From positions 1 through 64,000 of the forward strand of contig DCHZ01000023.1 in NCBI GenBank assembly GCA_002315385.1: DNA of 64,000 nucleotides. The letters run 5' to 3'. Both the position numbers and the translations under genes were made by a program. Below the pieces are notes generated by a model. It did not search any database and was not told the origin of the DNA. It worked only from the letters and a program-made list of their open reading frames with translations. The stretch is from Firmicutes bacterium UBA1739 (GTDB taxonomy: Bacteria > Bacillota > Clostridia > Peptostreptococcales > Anaerovoracaceae). How positions within the stretch are numbered: the stretch's first letter is position 1; the number at the start of each line of letters is the position of its first letter. This document shows, one piece after another, positions 58,981-64,000 of the stretch.

Positions 58981-60066
58981 TTATTTTTTATTTTCCTGTT
59001 CGAATTTCTTCATGAAAGCGATAAGAGTGTCTACGCCTTCCTCAGGCATAGCATTATAAATGCTGGCTCTCATTCCGCCTACAGTTCTGTGACCGCCGAG
59101 ATTAACCAGACCCTGTGCCTTTGCTTCGGCAACAAATTTCTTATCTAAGTCGGGATTGCCTGTTACAAAAACAACATTCATTAATGAACGATCTTCCTTA
59201 TTGACAGGGCATTTGAATAATGAACTGTTATCTATTGCTTCGTAAAGCTTGGCAGCTTTTCTTTCGTTAATCTCCTGCAAAGCTTTAACCCCGCCTTTTG
59301 CTTTAATCCATTCAAATACCAGCTTTGCCATATAGATTGAATAAGTCGGAGGTGTATTGTACAGTGAATCATTATCTGCCTGGGTTTTGTAGTTCAGCAT
59401 TGTCGGGCAGCTTTCCGGAGCAAATCCGATTAAGTCTTCACGGATAACACATACAACCAGACCTGCCGGGCCGAAGTTTTTCTGCGCACCTGCAAAAATC
59501 AGTCCGTATTTGCTGATATCGCATTCCTGAGACAGTATGCAGGATGACATATCCGCAACGAGAGGAATATCTCCGGTTTCCGGTGTGTAAGGATATCTTG
59601 TTCCGTAAATGGTATTGTTCTCCGTGATGTAAACATAGTCGGCATCTGATCTGAAAGCTTCTTTTTCAACCTTCGGAATGTATGTGTACACATCAGGTTC
59701 GGAGGTGGCAACAACCCTGATATCTCCGAATCGTTTTGCTTCGGTCATAGCCTTTTTTGCCCACTGACCTGTAACAATGTAATCCGCTTTTTTAGAATTT
59801 CTGAGAAGATTAAGCGGAACCATTGCAAATTGAGTTGAGCCTCCGCCCTGAAGGAAAAGAACCTTATAATTATCGGGAACATTCATGAGTTCTCTGAATA
59901 AAGCTTCCGCTTCCTTGATAATATTGTCAAAATCTTTAGAACGATGACTCATTTCCATAACAGACATTCCCGCTGTTCCGTAATTAGTCATTTCTTTTCC
60001 TGCTTTTTCAAGCACTTCAACAGGAAGCATGGAAGGTCCTGCTGAGAAATTGTACACTCTTTCCAT
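58981..60066 (-). CDS. serC: phosphoserine aminotransferase
   Basis: 361 residues; PLP enzyme for the second step of serine synthesis. YNFSAGPSMLPVEVL, LFLQGGGSTQFAM and the PLP lysine in FAGAQKNFGPAGL are clear. AAAGGAG precedes the ATG. No phosphoserine phosphatase gene is in the window. Confidence 0.96.
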   Translation of the reverse strand: MERVYNFSAGPSMLPVEVLEKAGKEMTNYGTAGMSVMEMSHRSKDFDNIIKEAEALFRELMNVPDNYKVLFLQGGGSTQFAMVPLNLLRNSKKADYIVTGQWAKKAMTEAKRFGDIRVVATSEPDVYTYIPKVEKEAFRSDADYVYITENNTIYGTRYPYTPETGDIPLVADMSSCILSQECDISKYGLIFAGAQKNFGPAGLVVCVIREDLIGFAPESCPTMLNYKTQADNDSLYNTPPTYSIYMAKLVFEWIKAKGGVKALQEINERKAAKLYEAIDNSSLFKCPVNKEDRSLMNVVFVTGNPDLDKKFVAEAKAQGLVNLGGHRTVGGMRASIYNAMPEEGVDTLIAFMKKFEQENKK

Positions 60067-60180
60067 ATCGTTTCTCCTTTATATATGATTAAGCATAATA
60101 ATATATGCTTTTTGATAAATATACTGCATCTAAGGATAAATATCGATAAAAACGATATTATGATGCATAATTCACCCTTT

Positions 60181-60209
60181 ATTTTAACAGAAAAACAGCC
60201 GCTTGTGAA
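60181..60209 (-). promoter_or_regulatory. promoter of the serC-serA-BrkB unit
   Basis: Read on the minus strand: TTCACA (60209-60204), 17 bp, TAAAAT (60186-60181) with a TG extension. A leader of about 110 nt follows, containing an AATATCG/CGATATT repeat and an AAGCATA/TATGCTT hairpin close to the ribosome binding site. No T-box elements were seen. Confidence 0.6.
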
Positions 60210-60330
60210 TATATTATTTTTTAAATTGTAAAAAAATTCACAAACTTTATCGGAGAAATTTGCAGAATAATCGTAACATGTGAAACGTATCTTAGGATTT
60301 CGTAAGAAACGCACCTTCGAATTTCGCTTC

Positions 60331-60359
60331 TTGAAAAATAAAAGTCACAGTGATATAAT
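60331..60359 (+). promoter_or_regulatory. promoter of the D,D-carboxypeptidase gene
   Basis: TTGAAA (60331-60336), 17 bp, TATAAT (60354-60359), 61 bp upstream of the start. The stretch between the two divergent promoters (60210-60330) holds nothing else recognisable. Confidence 0.75.
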
Positions 60360-60419
60360 AAAAAATTAGGGATAACAATACAGATAGAGCTAGATTGAAG
60401 AAGGAAAAGAGATATAAAA

Positions 60420-61790
60420 ATGAGAAACAAAAATAACAGAATCGGCAGAAGGGTTTTTCTGAGAATAGTTACGGTAATTATTCTGGTGGCCTGCCTGGGC
60501 GGAATCAATTCCGCAGCAGTAAATCTTCAGGGAGTCGATGTCCCGGGCATTACGGATATAGCTAATGCAGGAACGGTGCCGGAAATAACTGCGGCATCGG
60601 CCGTGCTGATAGATGCATCCACCGGACAGGTGCTTTTCGACAAAAACTGTCATGAGCAGAGATACCCCGCCAGTACTACGAAAATAATGACGGCATTGCT
60701 GGCAATAGAAAACCTGCAGCCGGATGAAAATGTGGTGGCTGATGAAGAAGCGGCTTCCATGGGAGGAAGTCAGATGTTCCTTTCCGCCGGAGAAGAGATA
60801 AATGCTCAGAATCTCCTGTATGCCCTGATGCTCACATCGGCGAATGATGCGGCCGTGGCATTGGGAAAAGCCGTGGCCGGAACGGTGCCGGATTTCGTTA
60901 ATATGATGAATGAGAAAGCGGTAGCCTGCGGAGCACTGAATACACATTTTAATAATACAAACGGACTGCCGGATGAACAGCATTATACCAGCGCCTATGA
61001 TCTGGCAATGATAACCAAATCAGCATTTGCTCATATGCTGTTCAGAAATATTGTATCGACACTGGAATATGACATTCCCGCAACAAATCAGCATGAAGCA
61101 AGACATCTTTATAACAGCAACAGAATGCTTTGGAGTACAAAAGCTGTATATGATATTAACGGAGTAATGACGCCTGCAAAATATGAAGGCACTAACGGAG
61201 TAAAAACCGGATATACCCTTGATGCCGGCAGCTGCCTGGTGGCTTCGGTAAACCGCGACGGCCATGAATTAATAGGTGTAGTCCTGGGTTCGGAGGCGGA
61301 ACAGCACTATCCGGATATGATTAAGATAATGGATTACGGTTTTAATACATTTGACAGTGTGGTAGTGTGCAAAGCTCAGGATTATAAATACGAAGTAAAG
61401 GTAAAAAAATCCGAAGAACGTAAAATAATGGCGGGCATACCGGAGGATATCAGACTGTCACTTCCGTCTGGGGCACAGCAGGGAAAAATCGAAACCGAAA
61501 TCAGCCTGGATAAAAAATATGAAGCCCCGATTAAACAGAATCAGGTGCTGGGAACAATGAATATCTACTATGACGGAAATCTTCTATGCAGGGAAAATAT
61601 TGTGGCACTATCCGGTGCAACCCTGAGAAACGGACCGGATTGGGCATTTATCGGAAAGGTGACCTTCGTGTTTATTATTGTTGCAATCCTGCTGTTTATT
61701 ATTCTTATCGCTGCGGCAAGAATATCCGGACAGAAAAAAAGGAGAAGACGTAGGAACAGAAGAAACAGAAACAGATCCTTCTATGAATAA
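60420..61790 (+). CDS. D-alanyl-D-alanine carboxypeptidase (PBP5/DacF type)
   Basis: 456 residues. Trims pentapeptides in peptidoglycan outside the membrane. An N-terminal hydrophobic segment (FLRIVTVIILVACLGGI) exports it. The serine penicillin-binding motifs are S85-T-T-K88, SAN (LTSANDAAV) and KTG (NGVKTGYTL). A C-terminal membrane segment (VTFVFIIVAILLFIILIAAA) and a very basic tail (KKRRRRRNRRNRNRS) anchor it, in place of the usual amphipathic helix. Confidence 0.93.
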   Translation: MRNKNNRIGRRVFLRIVTVIILVACLGGINSAAVNLQGVDVPGITDIANAGTVPEITAASAVLIDASTGQVLFDKNCHEQRYPASTTKIMTALLAIENLQPDENVVADEEAASMGGSQMFLSAGEEINAQNLLYALMLTSANDAAVALGKAVAGTVPDFVNMMNEKAVACGALNTHFNNTNGLPDEQHYTSAYDLAMITKSAFAHMLFRNIVSTLEYDIPATNQHEARHLYNSNRMLWSTKAVYDINGVMTPAKYEGTNGVKTGYTLDAGSCLVASVNRDGHELIGVVLGSEAEQHYPDMIKIMDYGFNTFDSVVVCKAQDYKYEVKVKKSEERKIMAGIPEDIRLSLPSGAQQGKIETEISLDKKYEAPIKQNQVLGTMNIYYDGNLLCRENIVALSGATLRNGPDWAFIGKVTFVFIIVAILLFIILIAAARISGQKKRRRRRNRRNRNRSFYE

Positions 61791-61817
61791 TAGACATTTT
61801 GAATGAAAAGAGTAATA

Positions 61818-61853
61818 AAAAGCGACGGTATAATTCGATAAACCGTCGCTTTT
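61818..61853. terminator. bidirectional terminator between carboxypeptidase and Nudix genes
   Basis: AAAAGCGACGGT (61818-61829) pairs perfectly with ACCGTCGCTTTT (61842-61853); A/T flanks serve both strands. Confidence 0.9.
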
Positions 61854-61865
61854 GTAAATCATGAA

Positions 61866-62273
61866 TCATATTCCTGTGGAAATTCTGTATAATTCATATG
61901 CTTTATAAAGATAATCTGCGGAAAGAGACAGATTTTCCGGTAAGGAATCCATGGAAAACCATTTTACCGCAGCCGCTTCCCCGGGGCAGATAATGCTGCC
62001 GAAAAGACTCATGCACACATAAATTACCAGTCTTGTATTAAGCTCCGGATATTCACAGTCTCCGAGGGGAGCAATCACCTCACAGCTGATGCCGGTTTCT
62101 TCCGCAACTTCTCTTTCGATGGTTTCGGAAGGAGATTCCCCGTATTCCGGAAATCCTGCCGGAGGCCCCCACTTCAGAGAAGGAGCCTTGCTTTGTACAA
62201 GAAGAACTTCATCATTTTCGTTAAATACAATGCCGCAGGGGGCATTTCTTAATTCCTGATTGAAAATATTCAT
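61866..62273 (-). CDS. Nudix hydrolase
   Basis: 135 residues. The Nudix box is complete: GFPEYGE, then seven residues and REVAEETGI. It hydrolyses an unidentified nucleoside diphosphate derivative. A weak ribosome binding site (CGGGAAA) precedes the ATG; 24 nt after fba, so it is probably transcribed with it. Confidence 0.92.
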   Translation of the reverse strand: MNIFNQELRNAPCGIVFNENDEVLLVQSKAPSLKWGPPAGFPEYGESPSETIEREVAEETGISCEVIAPLGDCEYPELNTRLVIYVCMSLFGSIICPGEAAAVKWFSMDSLPENLSLSADYLYKAYELYRISTGI

Positions 62274-62297
62274 AGAATTTTCCCGAGATACAAAAAT

Positions 62298-63227
62298 TTA
62301 GAGCTTGCCGCTTGCATTAAGCACGTTGCGAATCTTGTGCTGAACCATGCCCTTGATAGCATCTCTGCCCGGACCGAGATATTTTCTCGGGTCGAATTCG
62401 CCCGGATTTTCGATAAATACCTTTCTGATTGCAGCTGTCATTGCCAGACGAAGGTCGGTATCGATGTTAACCTTACATACATGATGCTTTACAGCCTGGC
62501 TGATCATTGATTCGGGAACGCCCTGTGCACCCGGAATGTTTCCGCCATACTGGTTGCAGGTATCAACGAATTCTTTAAGAACTGATGAAGCACCGTGAAG
62601 AACAAGCGGTGTGTCGGGAATAAGTTTTTCAATAGCAGCGAGTCTTTCGAAATCAAGATACGGATCTCCTTTGAATTTATATGCGCCGTGACTTGTGCCG
62701 ATAGCGATAGCCAGCGAATCAACTCCGGTTTTTGCTACGAATTCCGCAGCCTGTTCCGGATTAGTAAATTTTGCATCTCTTTCGCTTACATTTACCGCAT
62801 CTTCTATTCCGGCCAGGGTGCCCAGCTCCGCTTCAACCACAACACCGTGGGCATGTGCGTATTCAACAACCTGCTTTGTAACAGCTATGTTTTCTTCAAA
62901 AGGACGTTTTGAGCCGTCAATCATGACTGATGTAAAGCCGTCGTCAACGCAGCTTTTGCAGATTTCAAAATCATCACCGTGGTCAAGGTGAAGAACGATG
63001 TCGAGACCGGAATCTTCCATTGCAGCTTCAACAAGCTTTCTGAGATAAGCCGGTTTCGCATATTTTCTGGCACCTGCGGAAACCTGAAGAATCAGGGGTG
63101 CTTTTTCCTCTTTTGCGGCATCAACAATACCCTGAACGATTTCCATGTTATTTACATTAAATGCACCAACTGCATAGTCGCTGTTAAGCGCTTTGGCAAA
63201 CATTTCTTTAGAAGTAATAAAAGCCAT
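62298..63227 (-). CDS. fba: class II fructose-1,6-bisphosphate aldolase
   Basis: 309 residues; zinc-dependent aldolase of glycolysis and gluconeogenesis. Zinc and substrate motifs: LHLDHGDDFE, GTSHGAYKFKG, VLHGASSV and the NIDTDLRLA segment. The ATG at 63227 is chosen (GGAG 8 nt upstream, MAFITSKEMF); a GTG three codons earlier overlaps the ribosome binding site. Confidence 0.96.
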   Translation of the reverse strand: MAFITSKEMFAKALNSDYAVGAFNVNNMEIVQGIVDAAKEEKAPLILQVSAGARKYAKPAYLRKLVEAAMEDSGLDIVLHLDHGDDFEICKSCVDDGFTSVMIDGSKRPFEENIAVTKQVVEYAHAHGVVVEAELGTLAGIEDAVNVSERDAKFTNPEQAAEFVAKTGVDSLAIAIGTSHGAYKFKGDPYLDFERLAAIEKLIPDTPLVLHGASSVLKEFVDTCNQYGGNIPGAQGVPESMISQAVKHHVCKVNIDTDLRLAMTAAIRKVFIENPGEFDPRKYLGPGRDAIKGMVQHKIRNVLNASGKL

Positions 63228-63344
63228 AAGGTTCACTCCTCCTTGTTATATATTATTATTAGAATTTCCTCTTACAATATTATATCGCATCGGAGAATGA
63301 AATAACAGTGTTAATTTAACTAATTGTCAGTCCTGTTATAAGAA

Positions 63345-63539
63345 TTACAGAGCATTGAACAGGGACATCAGCTGTATCATTTTCGCCAGGTCCAGATCCT
63401 CCATTTTTTTCAGGCTGCTGACCAGGTTGTTAATAGTGTCCTTTTGAGGAAGACTTTCCTCCGGAAAAAGCTCCATGGCGAGACTGACAGACTGCCCTAT
63501 TTCGCTTAAAGTTTTCAGATCTGTCAGCGACAGCTTTCC
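63345..63539 (-). pseudogene. fragment of a small helical protein, inverted relative to its partner
   Basis: The minus strand is open from a TAA near 63541 to a TAA at 63345-63347 and reads KLSLTDLKTLSEIGQSV, then a helical segment ending MIQLMSLFNAL. The only ATG (63476) lacks a ribosome binding site. The composition is protein-like and it fits as the front part of the plus-strand fragment next door. A 10-bp inverted repeat lies at the junction. Confidence 0.5.
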
Positions 63540-63557
63540 TTAGGCGGAGGAAAGCTG
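63531..63557. repeat. inverted repeat at a gene breakpoint
   Basis: CAGCTTTCCT (63531-63540) and AGGAAAGCTG (63548-63557) are perfect inverted copies around TAGGCGG. The repeat sits exactly where two oppositely oriented coding fragments meet. Confidence 0.7.
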
Positions 63558-63683
63558 AAAAAACAGATTGAGTCAGTAAAGCCGTTGAGGGAAATGCTTG
63601 ATGAAGAACAGAAGAAAAAATTCGATGCGGTGGTCAAGGCATTTCGGAACATTCAGAGGCTGTGTTATTTAGAATCCGAATAA
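63543..63683 (+). pseudogene. C-terminal fragment of a small helical protein
   Basis: A plus-strand frame without a start codon reads GGKLKKQIESVKPLREMLDEE, continues as a charged helix (KKKFDAVVKAFRNIQRL) and ends with a TAA at 63681-63683. The style matches short clostridial hypothetical proteins ending in a charged helix, but the family was not named with certainty. With the minus-strand fragment it looks like one gene broken by a local inversion. Confidence 0.5.
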
Positions 63684-63688
63684 AACTA

Positions 63689-63717
63689 TTGACACTGAAA
63701 TATTTTTGTAGTAGAAT
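63689..63717 (+). promoter_or_regulatory. promoter of the infC operon
   Basis: TTGACA (63689-63694), 17 bp, TAGAAT (63712-63717). The transcript would start near 63724. Confidence 0.8.
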
Positions 63718-63723
63718 ATTTCA

Positions 63724-63877
63724 TGCAGATATTGAAGAAGAAGTAATCCGCTTCTCACCTTGCGGCAGAGGTCGTTAAGGTTAATATATTAATGACAAAT
63801 GTATGTTCATTTAGAGGCGGATATTATTATCCGTTTTTTTCTTTTATTTGCCCAATTATCGTAGGAGGTGCAAAACC
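63724..63877 (+). ncRNA. L20-type leader (ribosomal protein autoregulatory leader) upstream of infC
   Basis: A leader of about 150 nt before infC, in the place where the Firmicute infC-rpmI-rplT operon carries the L20-binding leader. ATCCGC (63746-63751) is complementary to GCGGAT downstream (63817-63822), which would oppose formation of the terminator at 63818-63840. CCGCTTCTCACCTTGCGG can form a local hairpin. In B. subtilis L20 binding switches such a leader to termination; the assignment here rests on position and layout. Confidence 0.65.
63818..63845 (+). terminator. attenuator terminator in the infC leader
   Basis: CGGATA (63818-63823) pairs with TATCCG (63828-63833) around TTAT, then seven T residues. 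It stands upstream of infC, so it acts as an attenuator rather than an operon end. Confidence 0.75.
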
Positions 63878-64000
63878 ATTAGTAAAGAAATTCAGATTAA
63901 CGAAGAAATTCGTGACAAGGAAGTCAGACTCATTGATGTTGACGGAACCATGCTGGGTATTGTAAGCGGAAAAGAAGCCCAGAGAATTGCCGAGGAAAAG
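63878..64000 (+). CDS. infC: translation initiation factor IF-3, N-terminal part (runs off the window)
   Basis: The first 41 codons of IF-3. The start codon is ATT (63878), 7 nt after AGGAGGTG. Read-through gives the family N-terminus: SKEIQINEEIRDKEVRLI and then DVDGTMLGIVSGKEAQRIA. AUU is the rare start codon by which IF-3 represses its own synthesis in E. coli and which is kept in many Firmicutes. rpmI and rplT are expected just beyond the edge. Confidence 0.93.
   Translation, partial: MSKEIQINEEIRDKEVRLIDVDGTMLGIVSGKEAQRIAEEK

Noticed and set aside
60067..60180. T-box or amino-acid riboswitch in the serC leader
   Set aside because: No T-box sequence, specifier-loop layout or known riboswitch core was seen, only short AT-rich hairpins.

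Overview
The window looks like chromosome of an anaerobic low-GC Gram-positive bacterium of class Clostridia. The evidence is the S10-spc-alpha ribosomal superoperon with the clostridial insert adk-map-KOW protein-infA-rpmJ, strong AGGAGG ribosome binding sites, TTGACA/TATAAT promoters, ECF transporter genes directly after rplQ, zinc forms of S14, S4 and L36, an S-layer-homology protein, and an iron-sulfur/flavin amino acid oxidation cluster. A family such as Anaerovoracaceae is possible, but the sequence alone does not settle it. No rRNA, tRNA, CRISPR array or intact mobile element was seen.

Layout. 1-3250: a secreted SLH-domain protein with tandem repeats, then a probable orphan minus-strand small RNA. 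3460-19463: rpsJ to rplQ, read from a promoter at 3460, with a second promoter and a structured leader before rpsM. Two covarying tandem hairpins lie between rpsJ and rplC. 19479-25484: EcfA-EcfA'-EcfT, a two-component system, a cytoplasmic-looking L,D-transpeptidase and trmB. 25504-28326: a decayed M23 peptidase, a small membrane protein and typA. 28845-34950: the most interesting accessory block. It encodes a five-subunit flavin/iron-sulfur dehydrogenase of the HcnABC / opine-D-hydroxyproline dehydrogenase type, a sodium/neurotransmitter-type symporter and an Asp/Glu-racemase-superfamily enzyme. Together they suggest import of an L-amino acid (or related amine acid), racemisation, and oxidation of the D form. 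35053-46277: a U32 peptidase split over two genes, then uvrB-uvrA-pncA-pncB-uvrC, which combines excision repair with NAD salvage. 46387-48215: ACT-domain, DJ-1/PfpI, DUF1292 and DUF378 proteins. 48466-56818: a ThrRS-like nucleoside kinase, pcrA, a DNA ligase fused to an AIR-synthase-like domain, rph and rdgB. 56878-60066 (minus): BrkB-type membrane protein, serA and serC. 60420-63227: a penicillin-binding D,D-carboxypeptidase, a Nudix hydrolase and class II fructose-bisphosphate aldolase. 63345-64000: fragments of a broken small gene, an L20-type leader, and the start of infC with an AUU initiation codon.

The two strongest candidates for undescribed biology are the racemase/symporter/split-dehydrogenase cluster (28845-34851) and the in-frame LigA-AIR-synthase fusion (52442-55468). 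RNA-level candidates are the paired hairpins at 4063-4136, the rpsM leader at 16521-16615 and the antisense-like RNA at 3077-3215.
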